Source of the DNA: Terfezia claveryi
Taxonomy: Eukaryota; Ascomycota; Pezizomycetes; Pezizales; Pezizaceae
Reading direction: 5' to 3'
Length of the DNA: 64,000 bases
Assembly (NCBI GenBank): GCA_015179025.1
Contig: WHUX01000013.1
Coordinates: forward strand, 62,001 to 126,000
Under the pieces are notes generated by a model. It was not told the DNA's origin, searched no databases, and saw nothing but the letters and a program-made list of their open reading frames with translations. Positions 10,346 to 21,945 of this stretch are shown one piece after another. The number at the start of each line of letters is the position of its first letter. Position 1 is the stretch's first letter. Position numbers and translations under genes: made by a program.

Positions 10346-10965
10346 TCTACCAATCCCCAAAAGTTGTTGGCGTCATGAAAAATAGGTTTGTGTTATACGA
10401 AATACGTGTACGATAGAAGGAGTTTATTTTTTGGGGTTATTGCTTACTCTGGTTTGTTTACTTCCATGGGGTTAACGCTTCCTCGTATATACTCCCTACC
10501 TGGAGTCATGAAGGTCACTGTCTCAGCTGTTACTTCTACGCTTCGCGAAGGCTGAAACCTAGAGACTAGATCCTCATTGTGGCTATAAGTATCATTTCCA
10601 ACATAGATAGTTGACAAAATAGCACAGTATGTGAGCCTGTTGACAAGATGAATACGAGCTCAGGGTAACCCGGGATTGTGACGTCTTAACGCTCACAAGA
10701 TCTCAAAAAAATATCCTAATTTTTTGCATACGCATCGTACCAACGATCACCTATATCATCACCACTCAGAATTAAAGCCCCCAATGCTCATTCGGGAAGT
10801 TCTAAGTAATGAGCGTTAGGAATTTCATAAAAAATACCTCCAGACTGCGTACTAGTAGCTATATCCATAGCCATAACCAGGAAAAAATTTCAAAAGACAA
10901 AAAAAGCGCCATGATATACCCTCTCCTCCAACCTATCAATCTATATTCAACCTTCCTCAAAATAC
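10346..10965. other. Convergent 3' flanks of CGR1 and VPS10
   Basis: A 620-bp region with no supported gene. A CAGGGTAAC site is at 10661-10669. Confidence 0.4.
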
Positions 10966-13900
10966 TTATACCTCATCATCTTCATCGCTCCCCAATAACT
11001 CCCCATCATCATCATTTACCACCGCATAATTCCCCCTCGCAAAGCTTCCTCTCGTCGTAAATCTCTTCGGCCTACTCAACTTGCTCGCGACCCACCCCAC
11101 CGCCAGCTGTATAATGGCCGGTATCGCCACCACGACGGCAATAACTGCACTGATAACAATGATTGGGTAACGTACTAACAGTGACTGTTCACTGTTCGAA
11201 TCCTCCCCAAGGCGAATAGCACTTAACGACGTTCTCCGTTAGCATAATTCTTGCAAACAAAACCCGTGTAGGGAAATTATAGTGAACAAAACATACCCAA
11301 ACTTCCCAGTCCACCTATTCCACACATACCACCCAATCGCCCCCGCTACCGTAAACGCAAAAATGATGCCAAAGAAAATCGCCCATCCGCTTGGCCCATG
11401 CCTCTCATTAAACTCTTTCTCATGCCCCGGGCATGGCTTAACTTCACCTTTGTCGAGCTCCATCCCGCCCACACATTTCGTGAGCGGAATCCTCCTATAC
11501 CCAGTAGGCGCATACCACTCAATCAGGCTCTTATTCTTCGCACAAGACTCCTCGTGGTTCGGCTTCTCCAGACCAGACACAAGATGACACCGCCCGTCAT
11601 TTCCCCGCTCATAGTTAAAGTCGCACTCAAAGTCGTGTTTCCCACAAGGGCATTTCTCGCTCTCAATAGGCTCGTGGCCTTTTAGTCCAACATAGCAAAC
11701 GCGGTCAGTTTTCTTGCGGTAGTATTGAACATAGTGACCGAAGAGGCATGCATGCTCAGCATCAAGATTAGGGTGACGAGGTTCCCAGAGGGCGAAGTCA
11801 CTGTCCTTATCGTTAGGATCCTCCGGGAGTTGACATTGTTTATCAGTAAGACCAGTAAAGTCAATCTGGACGGTAATAGCCTTCTCTCCTTTCACCATAG
11901 GATTTCCCCATAGGAGGAACTTCCTGCTAGCATCCGAAGGAATTGTAGTAATATCTGTGACATGCATCTTATCCCCGAATTTATACTCATTCCAGGACTC
12001 ACCCTCATCTAGGGTATAGTACACAGTGTCTGTTGGGTCGTCTTCGTCAACGATAAGAATGATGGAGCCTTGATCTCCATACTCCCACATGTAGGAACCT
12101 TTGCGGATTTCTTTCCAAGTGATACCGCCATCACGAGTAATGTAGGTATTGCCGTCGCTTTTGCTTGTCAAGTATTCACCAACGTTACCAACGCCAACGA
12201 GAACGCCCACCGCAGATCCCGAGGAGAAAGTATCCCTTGGATCCTTGCGCTCGGTGTATCCATGGAGGTTAAGCGAGCATTTTTCAAGCTGGGCACCCAA
12301 ATTAGTCTCTCCCCCAATCAATCTCAAAAGATATACCTACATTCTTGACATTACAGTTATAACTCTTTCCATCAACATCCTTCTCCGGCGGCGTAAGGTA
12401 ATTCCAAGCACCGCCGTCGTTGTGAGTAATCTTCGACTTCAGCTTCTTCTTCCCACCCTTATTCGTCTCAGCCACATTCACCACCACGTTTACAATAGCA
12501 ACACCTTCCAATCCCTGCATCTTCTCAAAGTCCACGAAGCCTATATCGTTCCTATTAACATCTGGCAACGACAGAACATAAGAAGTGCCATTTGAATTCG
12601 ACTTGAGAATAGCACCATACTCTGAGCCCCTCATTGAGTTTACCGTAACATGCACGAAAATTGCATGTGTGACGGAATCCAAAACGGTGTACGCCTGTTG
12701 TTTGTCGACCTGGAAGTTATGCGGGAAGTGAGCCTCTGCGAATATCTTCCCATCAACAGAAGCGTCCAATTTCAGGCTCGATTCGTCCTTGACCTCCGCA
12801 GCGACAATAAACTCTTCCATGGTAGCAAAGCCTATAATCTTCTCGAAAAGTGTTGTCTCGGTTTTAAAGAAATCATCACTGGCAACCAATTTAACTGGGT
12901 TGGCATCAGAGGGCCTTTCGTCCTTCGCATACCTCTCGCAGAAAATCAGCTTTTCTGGTGTGTTGACAAGTATTTTAGAATGGACCCAAGCGCAGTTCCT
13001 GACATATGTAGAGAGTATTGGCCAATTGTGCCCGCGGTCGTTAGTATAGTAAGCAGCGGCATGGCATGCTTTGGAGCTTGGAACTTCGCAGTCTCGGTCT
13101 GAGATCCAAATCATGTAATCACTCTTCGTTGGGTGAAAACGGAGGGCAAGCGGAATATCGTCCCTTCTCGTTGGGGGATCTGGACCTTTACCCTCCTGGA
13201 TTGTCTGCCCTCGGTCAATGCTGTAGAAGAATTTCTTGGATGGTGTAGTGAAGAAGACAATGTCGTTGTTTGAAGGGTGGGGGTAGATAGCATTGATCTG
13301 TTGACCCTTGAGCTCCTTGGGTATATCCCAGGTAGCACCTTGATCATGCGTAATGTATATTTTGTTTTCATCCGTCCTCATAACAATGGTCTGCAAGAAA
13401 TCAGCGTACAGCATTTCTATGAGAAGTTGCAGTGCTCAACTTACCTCATCACTTCCCGAAGCATCACTTCCAGGCACAAGATAATAATATTCAATAAATC
13501 CACCAGCAGCATCAAATGTCTTGCTCACACTCTTAATCTTTCCAGATGACGGAGGTGTGACACCCTTCTGGCCCTTGTCACAATCCCATTCTTTCTCCTC
13601 ATCCTTCTTGATACCATTAGTACAGGTATTCCCGGGAATAAGTCGGTACCCGCTAGAACCCTTGAATGTATCCCCTTCCTTCTTGCATGCCCCTTCCGGA
13701 ACCTTCAATTTTCCAATTAACTCGCACTTCCCCTCCCCATCCTTAGCCGCGAATTCGAAATCGCACTCATAGTCCTCATCCATGCAAGGACAATCCTCCT
13801 CCTCGGGTACGGGATCCTTATACTCCGCGTTGACAAAGCAGTCTGCATCCTTCTTCCTTCGGTAGAAGAATTGCTTATGGCCCATCAAGCAATCCGGCTT

Positions 13901-15713
13901 TCCCTTCTCATCCAATCTCGCGTACCATTTCTCATAATCACTCTTCTTCTCATCATCATCCTGCTTGCACTGGCGATCCAAGACACCATCAAAATTAAAG
14001 GAAAAAATATAATTCTTTTCATCCTTCCCTAGAGCGATCATCGTAAACTTCTTCGCGGTAGAATCCGGGACAGTAGTAAGTGCCGCCACTTGGAGTTCAA
14101 CATCCAAATCAACAGATTCCCAGTCCTTGCCATGATTCAATGAGTATCTGAGTTTGTCGGTTTTCGTTTTATCCGCTACGGCAACGAGAATTGATCCAGA
14201 ATCCCCAAATTCGTACATATGCGGCCCCTTCAGGTCTGTCTTTGACCATGTAAGCCCCGCATCATCCGAGACGTAAACGTCACCATGCTCGTAGTCGGAC
14301 AAATATTTTCCAGTGTTACCCACAGCGAGTAATATACCTGGTGCTGGAGAAGAGAAGACCCGTCCTCCATTCCGGGCATCCGTAACTGAATGCACATGTA
14401 ATTTGTCATCTTTGCCGGTCTTCAAGTCCTTGAAAGTATGGCCTCCGTCAAACGAAATCTGGGATTTTATTTTCTTTGTAATCCTATCATTTCCGTTGCC
14501 TTTGAGAACTTCTTCCGCATTGTCGACGATGTTGACCAGTACAATCCCTTGTATGTTAGCAACCTGTTCAAAGTCCACATTGCCATGAATGTTCCTATTT
14601 GTATGATCAATGTTCTTAGTGAAGTAGGTCCCATTAGAGTTACTCGTGAACAAAGCTCCAATAGGGTTCAGAGTCCACGTAGTCAAGACATCAACCTGAA
14701 TACCATGCTTCGTAGACTCGAGGATAGTATAGGCACCTTGCTTGAGGCCACCATGATTACTAGGAAACTCCGCCCTATCCCAAGTGTCTGCATCATCAGA
14801 GACAAAGAGAGACATTTCATCTGTTCCCGCACTCTTGACAGCTGCAACAATAAACTTCTTGACAGACGCGAGCCCAGTAACTCCGGAGAACTCCTTGAAT
14901 CCATCCAAAGCTGGTTCTTTCCAAGGCCCTGAGAGGTCGTCTGCCACTAACAAGACCCAGTTTTCCGCTCCTGACTTTGCGCCGTTCACGATACAGAGGA
15001 CTGAGGATTCTGAGCCTTTATCGAAGTAGGGTGTAGATCTAGCGAACATGCAGCCATGGGTCATCTTGTCCTTCTCCATAAGTTCCTTGGGGCTGCTATC
15101 AAAGCCATCTTTGGTGTACCAGGTCTATGCGAATCAGCAACTTCCATCATCAATGCTTCCTCCCAGCAGAGTTACATACCTTCTCTTCACAGAAAAACTT
15201 ATCCCGCCACACCTCATCCTGAGTACACTTCATTCCCGTGTACAGCACATAATTATGTTTTGTAGCATGGTGAGACAACGGGTTCCTCTGCAACGACGGA
15301 GGCCACTCCGTCTCAAACCTATGCCACGACTTCCCCTGGTCACCCGTCACAAAATGTTCCCTCCCCAGCGTCAACGCATATGCCTTCATTTTGTCGAACG
15401 GATGCGGGTATATGTCCAACACTTTCTCCACAGGTAGCTTCTCTATTGACTTCCAGGTCGCTCCATCATCATCTGATCGCCAAACAATCCTTGACTGGTC
15501 CTCAAGTGACAATATTACCTGCCTTTGCGATTAGCTCTGCGGAAGCTAGACAGGTGGGAAGGCACATACAGGACTATCTTCGAAATAGAAATAAGACTTT
15601 GGTAGGGAGTCAAACGCCTTCCTGTTTATTTGGGGCTTCTTCGCTGCACCGACATAGGTTGGCCCTAGCAGGGCGAGAAGAGCTGTCGAAGCGAACACTC
15701 CCAGAAGCTGCAT
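10966..15713 (-). CDS. VPS10: Vacuolar sorting receptor Vps10 (sortilin family)
   Basis: Six exons: 15713-15570, 15518-15180, 15124-13445, 13390-12341, 12288-11297 and 11221-10966, giving 1486 aa, normal for fungal Vps10. A signal peptide (MQLLGVFASTALLALLGPTY...) leads into two lumenal Vps10 domains with Asp-box repeats (SDDGATWKS, SDDAGLTWSKTD, THDQGATWD, TRDGGITW), each ending in a Cys-rich 10CC module (for example CPCMDEDYECDFEF and CPCGKHDFECDFNY). Near the C-terminus are two hydrophobic segments (WAIFFGIIFAFTVAGAIGWY and VRYPIIVISAVIAVVVAIP) and an acidic cytosolic tail ending in DEDDEV. Vps10 cycles between late Golgi and endosome, delivering carboxypeptidase Y-type cargo to the vacuole; retromer recycles it. 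The signal peptide and every phase-compatible junction support the model. Confidence 0.95.
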
Positions 15714-16292
15714 TTTGGCCAGGTGGCGTAGGCCAGATGATGGTGATTTCTCAGAGAATATGTGTAGTTGAGTTGATAGCCTGTTGAGTTTTAATTTCTG
15801 TGAATGAATTAGCTCTCGAGGTTTGAACGTTCCTGAGTAGCCTTTTTCAGGTGGTTCGCATGCAGATATGGTGGGGCGGTGCAGCCGTAGTTCCAGTTGA
15901 CGATTGATCACCACGAATTACAACTATGGGAACAGGGGTCTCTCTATGACATGGATGACTAAGGAAAGCACAGAGCGGCGCTTACATAACCCTCTGCGGG
16001 CAGCTTACATAGCTCTCGGTGTGCGGGGACTTGTATCAGAGGGGTGACGAGGAATGTTAATGCACCTGATTAAAATTAAATTATGTATGTCTATAGCTCT
16101 ACAGCTGGTATATCTACAGCCTCTACAGTCTCTCCTCTTCACGCCCGCACATCTTCTAGCCCAAAAACTGCAAGAAAAAACCAGCCCATCCAAAAACGCC
16201 GCAGAAACAAAGCAGAACGTAATGAGAAACCCATACCCTAGTCTACGTAGATATGAACGCTGTACCCCCCACAAGCCGGGGCTGAGTCCCAA
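15714..16292. other. VPS10 promoter / 3' flank of next gene
   Basis: 579 bp between two minus-strand genes. No gene or recognisable regulatory site was seen. Confidence 0.4.
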
Positions 16293-17478
16293 TTATGGTT
16301 CATCACGGCGATGCCTCTCTCTCAGCAGCCGATCGGCTTCCAGCGACAACACCTCCTTTGGTAAGCTCCCGTACTCAAACTTCACTCCTGGTGTATCCTC
16401 CATGTACTGCTGTTCCGGAGGCTGCTCATCAACTTCCTCCCCATCATAGATTCCCGCGATGTCATGTGTCGACGTAGCCAGTAACCAGACAATCACCAGC
16501 ACGGATATTATTCCCCATAGGATCCTCAATCTCCCTATACCACCCCATGGTCAGCATACCCCTTCAACAACCGCGGTTTTTATGACAGTGCAATGCCGGA
16601 AGACATACGTGAGGCTCTCTGCCGCCAAACCACCTCCAACTCCTTCTGCCTACTAATCTTATCCTCCACCATTTCCAACCTGGATTTATAATTCTCAACC
16701 GCCTTCCTCTGTAAATCAAGTCTCCTCTGGAGCATCCTTATCGTAGCCACCTCCTCTTGGTAGGTACCTAGGCTCTGAATCCGCCCTTCCATATCTGCCA
16801 CAACTCTCTCCTCATTCACAGTAAAATTATGGACCAGCTCCTCAGTAACTTTCTGTAATTCCGCAAACCGAGTTGAAAGAGCTTGTAGGTCTTCTAGCTT
16901 TCCAACTACACAGTCGTAGGTGTCGGATAACCGTATAATCTGCTGTCTGGCCGACATCTCAAGGTGTTGTATCGAATGCGAGATTTCCCTGTAGTGATGA
17001 TGTCAGCACTCTCCACCAAAATTAAAACTGTTCAAATACTCTTCCAAAATACTCACTCCATCGCGAGTTTATGCTTCCTAATCTTGACCAACTCCTTCGC
17101 AGCTTCCCTCGCAGCTTCCCTCGCACTCTTGATTGCACTGGTGTTCGTAGTCGCCGTTATATTTCTCGCAATAACCTTTCTCTCCCCTTCCCGCTGCCCG
17201 TTCCTTTGTTTCGCATCGGCATCAACAGAACTTTTCCGACTATCCGTAGGGCTTCTTGATTGGTTGCTGATCCCACCATTATGCTGCGAAGTCCTTTGTC
17301 TATGATCAGGAACCGAGCCTCTCCTCCCCAACCAACCCCCAACTAAACCACCTGAACTCACACCCTCACCCTCACCATGGTAATGAATCAAATGATATGG
17401 ACTAATCGAGCTCGGTCTATATGCTCTCTTCACAAAATTCTGCGGGGAGCTGTTGGAACGAGCTAAGAGAGGCTTCAT
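16293..17478 (-). CDS. Tail-anchored coiled-coil protein, function unknown
   Basis: Three exons: 17478-17057, 16988-16609 and 16534-16293, giving 347 aa with phase-compatible junctions. The N-terminal ~100 residues are Ser/Gly/Arg-rich and probably disordered. A basic Ala-rich helix follows (IKSAREAAREAAKELVKIRKH), then a long heptad-like coiled coil from about residue 140 to 270. After VVWRQRASRRLRILWG comes one hydrophobic segment (WGIISVLVIVWLLA) and about 60 acidic residues. That layout suggests a cytosolic coiled coil anchored in a membrane by one C-terminal segment. Pezizomycotina genomes commonly carry uncharacterised proteins with an RRLRILWG-type motif before a single membrane helix, but I cannot name the family or assign a role. 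The two exon junctions (MEEISHSIQHLEM and SRRLRILW) preserve the coiled coil, which supports one gene rather than three. Confidence 0.7.
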
Positions 17479-17979
17479 CGCGTCTGCTGTCTCATTTTCT
17501 TGCCTTCCTTTCCAGAAGCAAAGGAGGTTGGATTCTATGAGGGAAGAAGTCTAGAATAGGAGAGCTATGGGAGCTCGAGCATGACGGCCTGCGGGTCATG
17601 TGCCAAGCAAAAGATGGGGGAAGAACCGAAGACTTAGCGTGAGTGTCTGTGCTATTCTCTACGAGATGCAGTTTCGGAACGTCAGGATAAATAAAATCAG
17701 GAACTCAGTGACGGTACTAATGTGATTGATATCATACACAGCATGAAAATAGGGAAACAGGACAAAACAATAACGCGCTACATACTGTATATAAATGGGG
17801 TATATAGGTACTAAATTCCTATGACGTAAAAAAGGCAGAGAAAGAAATTGCACATATATATGTTGAATTAAACCGGCCCCTGTTCCCGTGCAAAAAGATC
17901 ACAAGAGTTGAGATATACCAGCCATAAAACTCCCACGGCCCCATCTCGTACTTATCCCATCCACACCTTTGTCTACAGC
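17479..17979. other. Intergenic, nothing recognised
   Basis: About 500 bp of AT-rich sequence between the coiled-coil gene's 5' end and the ELMO gene's 3' end. No gene was found. Confidence 0.4.
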
Positions 17980-20488
17980 TTACACAAAAAGATCATAGTA
18001 GTAGTCATCATCCACTCCCGTTCGACCAGGCATCTCTGGACCCTTACCACCGTGCCCATCACTTTCGTATCTATTCTCAGTGTACCTGACATTCAACAAC
18101 CTGATCTTTAGCCCGTATCCTGTGACAACATTGACCAGCTTTGCTGTCTCGGCCGTGATAGGTTGTTGATTTAGAAGCATGAGCAGACCGTCTAGCCACT
18201 CAGACGCCATGCTGTGATTGTGTGGGTTCAAAGTGAGCAGGACGACTTCTTTCGCCGTCTCCGGAGTTGCGTCAATGGGATATCCGTGAATAGTGATTTT
18301 GGTCGACGACATGCGTGAAGGTGGGAGGTGATTGGGATTTGTACCAATTTGTGTGAGGGTGGTAGTGGAGGAAGAGGAGCGGGCGGAAGCAGGGATGACA
18401 TTGGAGACAACAGAGGACACTGTTGAGAGGTCGACTTTTCAATGCAGGTTAGTTGAGGGTAACCACACTCTATACACGCGGTCACTTACTCTTCTCTGTC
18501 AGATCCTCTAAGTTAGGGCTAACTGCAGACTCTGCTTCAAAATCGGTATAATGCAAGTATCGCCTATTATGGCTCAACTTTACAAATCTCCAATTCAAAT
18601 ACGGATCTGTTGACGATTTCTTTGTTTCCCTGTGTGTTTCTCTTAACTCGGTGTGGGTTGTTGCACCGTCATCGCCCCCCCGTGTTTTCCGCCCACTTCT
18701 CCCCTCACCATCAGTATTTATAGGGAACCATTCACCTCGGAGAAGACATCTAATACGCTGCTCTTTCACGAACTGTAAAGCCTCAATCTTGAGCTCGTCC
18801 CGGACTTGTCTGTGTACCATAAAATTAGCACTTGCGTGTGGAATCGTGACATATAGTTCTGACTTACCTCAGGTGACTGCCCCACACACTCTCATAGCTT
18901 TGTTCCAGTAGCTCCATCTGCAAATTCCTTAGACTTTGGAAATCAAATTCAGAAATTTCATCTTCAACATCCTGTACTTCCTTCGTCCTTGGTGCCAGCC
19001 CAACGACCTTGTGTATCAGAACCCTCATCAACTCATAAACCTTATCGAAGTCATCAGAGGTTGCGGAAGTCTCTTTCCATAGCCTGAAGAATGCCCACAA
19101 GCTCGCAGTATGTAGCCTACTCCACTGTAGCAGCAATGGTCGGAAGGCCCTCTCAAAATTTGTCCGTGACTCCAATATCTGATATGTCTTAGCATCATCC
19201 AACTCAGACTTGTCTACCTCAAACTGTTGGAAAAGGATATTTGTTATCGCCAGGCTCGCACGAGCAATGGGACACCGCTGTTCACTTGGTTTTGCAACTT
19301 GTTCCAATATAACCTTCTGGAAGCCATCCTCGTGTTTCCTTACGAAGTCGGTGAAATCCATCATCCCCAGGAACCCTACATCACCAAACTCCCATGCCGG
19401 TGACTCTGTCTCGAATCCTAGCCTCCTCCACTTTTCTGGGTGATGCCGTTTACTACCACTGGCTTTGGCATCCTGGGGGACTTGTTGGGTGCACTGGCAA
19501 GATGCAACCCCTTCAAAGCTATCCGGTGCTCCTTCTTTTCAAGGTCAACCTTAACATCTCGCCATTTTCGTAACAATACCTTCGTAAGGGCTTGAAACTC
19601 AAGTAATGGGTGTGCAAGATCTTGTAGTGCGGAGCTTTGCATGAGAATCTAGGCGGGATATTACATCAGTATCACATTGCATAATAGATTGTGCTCTACG
19701 GATAGCCTTACGAAGACTGCCTTGATTACACCTAAATCCTGTAACCTCTTGATAAACCGTGGCCACTCATTATCTGCTTCATTCGTAATAGCATCTCTCA
19801 TCAATGAGTTAATCAATTGCAGCGAGTTTGCACATAGTGCATGGTCCGCGCTCGATAACCTGCTAACAAGCATTTCAAGGAACTGTGGATGAGTTGCAAT
19901 TGCTGGCCGCAACGCCCGGAACCCGAAAGGGCCTGGAGTGGACATCTGGGGATTGAATCCATGATGGAATGTGAATGACTGAGGGACTTGAGGGGGTTGT
20001 GACATTCGATTGCTAGAATGTGGGTGAGAGACGATCGAAACGAGAATTGACATGGCACCACGAAGGATATTGACGAGTGGGTGGGTGACAATCAGCTCCA
20101 CTACCTGCTGGAAGTCAGCCATTGCGACCAATCTCTCCTGTCATTCCCATCGACTCCCCCAGTATCCTCCAGAGACATCTTCACCGTGCCGGCCTTGCGT
20201 CCAGAGAATTCGAACCAAGAAACTCACCCTCCCAATCAACTCTTGGTTCACATATTCCCAACCCTTATCCAGCTCCAGCAACCTGCTGAAGCTTGTCAGG
20301 CTGTACGCTAGCGTATTCCCACTCGCAGTCAAGGCCAAATTCCGAAGTTTTAACAGACCTCCCTGGCTAATAAAAACCTCCGCGAAACTTGGGTCCCCGA
20401 TGTTGCTTTGCAGTTTGAACACAGCCATTTTCCGCACCGCGTCCTCCTCGCGCGAGAGCCGCTCGATTAGCTCGGTAATGTTATCCAT
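17980..20488 (-). CDS. ELMO/CED-12 domain protein, with a one-base frame break
   Basis: Exons: 20488-20228, 20107-19712, 19648-18868, 18809-18490 and 18434-17980; about 737 aa if the frame is corrected. The order matches fungal ELMO homologues: an N-terminal armadillo-like region (MDNITELIERLSREEDAVRK), a central ELMO domain (EKWRRLGFETESPAWEFGDV, GFLGMMDFTDFVRKHEDGFQ), then a PH-like domain (RCLLRGEWF, LNWRFVKLSHNRRYLHY). ELMO proteins act with Dock-type exchange factors to activate Rac GTPases, influencing actin and polarity. Within exon 3 the frame must change by one base: HLASAPNKS is in one frame and KRHHPEKWRRLGF in the next. The break maps to the five-C run (minus strand) at 19475-19479; a sixth C would restore it. 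Exon 3 length (781) is off by exactly one. Exon 2 could begin three bases later, at 20104, dropping one Gln. An in-frame upstream Met (20629) exists, but the one at 20488 fits the family. Confidence 0.85.
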
Positions 20489-21308
20489 GCTAATGTGCGT
20501 TGTTGAGGGGGCGGGTGGAATGGGAGGTAAGATGGGAGCGATATGGTTAATTAATTTTCCTTTCAGGACTGGCGATAGCCGCTTCTTCGTTGACTGGTTA
20601 TAATGATTGTAGGATGCTGGAAGCTTCACCCTAAGCTCCCAAGCTAGCTGGAAGGGTTTCGCGGAGGAAGGGGGTTAAAGATGCTTGCCAAAGCCCCACA
20701 CACCCGTGCTTGTAATTGAACAGTGGGTGTTTTTTAATTTTGCTTGCAATTTTGGAGAAAGGAGCTGGCCAGACGAGCCATGGTGATATCGATTGAACAT
20801 GCAAGTTATCCAATAAAAAAGAAATATGATTACTTGTAACATCCTCTCCCCTGAATCAGCCTGGGATGCGCCCTAAGCTTGGACATAAAGGACTACCGGT
20901 ATGCCACATTCAAAAGCCGCGGACGCCGAAGTCCCACCTGGGCTTCCTGCTGAGGAGGATAAGGTTCAAATGTATATTTTGGCAGAGATATAAATGAACC
21001 TGCTAACCTGCTATATATGAACATGGCTTGCTGGACTGATAGCGATGCAGGTGCGAAGTGCTGTACTGTATCTAAGATCTACCGAGATGAATTCGTTCTG
21101 AGAAATTATACCCTTCTGGTTGCACAACATATTACAGTACGGGGGTTGTGTTGTAACACCACAACAGAGTAACTAGTCTAAGGTCTGCCAAGTCTCCACC
21201 TAAGCAACGTCAGTTTTGATACAACAACAGTAAGATGCTCAAAGACAACAGCGCAACAGTTCACGGAACCATAGCTGAACCTGATCAACCAGATCACTCA
21301 AGCTCTAG
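20489..21308. other. Intergenic, ELMO gene 5' flank
   Basis: No gene was recognised. The last ~100 bp contain CAA/CAG-rich sequence that may be more of the Gln-rich pseudogene downstream. Confidence 0.35.
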
Positions 21309-21945
21309 ATGGCGCACAAGCAGCAGTTTTATCAGCAACAAGTACAGGCGCAATAGCTGCAGAGTGTCAGAGTCCCGGAGGCTGTTGGACAGCCTGGGCA
21401 ACAACAGCAAGCAGGGCTGCACTACAACCCCAATGTCGCCCTAGGCCTGTGGTATGCTCCAGAAGATACGAGACAAAAACGAGCTTATGGGGAGATGAAA
21501 GAGTGGATCAAGGAACAAAAAGACTGAAGAATTGATCTCGTCCATCCAGGCCCGGCAGGTTCGAGTAATCCAGCGTCAGCAAAGACTACATATGCGACAT
21601 GCTGGGCAATTAAAGCAACTACATTTCAGCAACAGCAGCAAAATCAGCAAGCACAAGCAGTGGCACAGGTACAGGTACATGCACAGGGCACAAAGGCACA
21701 GGCACAGGTACAGGCACAGGTACAGGCACAGGTACAGGCACAGGTACAGGCACAGGTACAGGCACAGGTACAGGCACAGGTACAGGCACAGTACAGGCAC
21801 AGGTACAGGCACAGGTACAGGCACAGGTACAGGCACAGGTACAGGCACAGGTACAGGCACAGGTACAGGCACAGGTACAGGCACAGGTACAGGCACAGGT
21901 ACAGGCACAGGTACAGGCACAGGTGCTCAACGGTGATCCATCAGA
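21309..21945 (+). pseudogene. Gln-rich reading frame with in-frame stops, running into a minisatellite
   Basis: One frame from 21309 reads MAHKQQFYQQQVQAQ, then TAG (21354), then LQSVRVPEAVGQPGQQQQAG and, further on, NPNVALGLWYAPEDTRQKRA ending EWIKEQKD, then TGA (21525), then [20 protein letters not shown] and [19 protein letters not shown], entering an (AQVQ)n array. The frame stays the same across both stops. Each stop is one C-to-T change from a fitting codon (CAG to TAG, CGA to TGA). I do not recognise the ancestral protein. It could be a decayed gene, a transposon-encoded protein altered by C-to-T mutation, or non-coding DNA that happens to be Gln-rich in one frame. Confidence 0.4.
21696..21924. 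repeat. 12-bp minisatellite (GGTACAGGCACA)n, about 19 copies
   Basis: Near-perfect tandem copies of the unit GGTACAGGCACA, with one copy missing a G near 21790. Because 12 is a multiple of three, all six frames stay open and give artificial peptides (AQVQ, RHRY and GTGT on +; VPVP, CLYL and CACT on -). None of these frames should be taken as genes on that basis. Confidence 0.95.
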
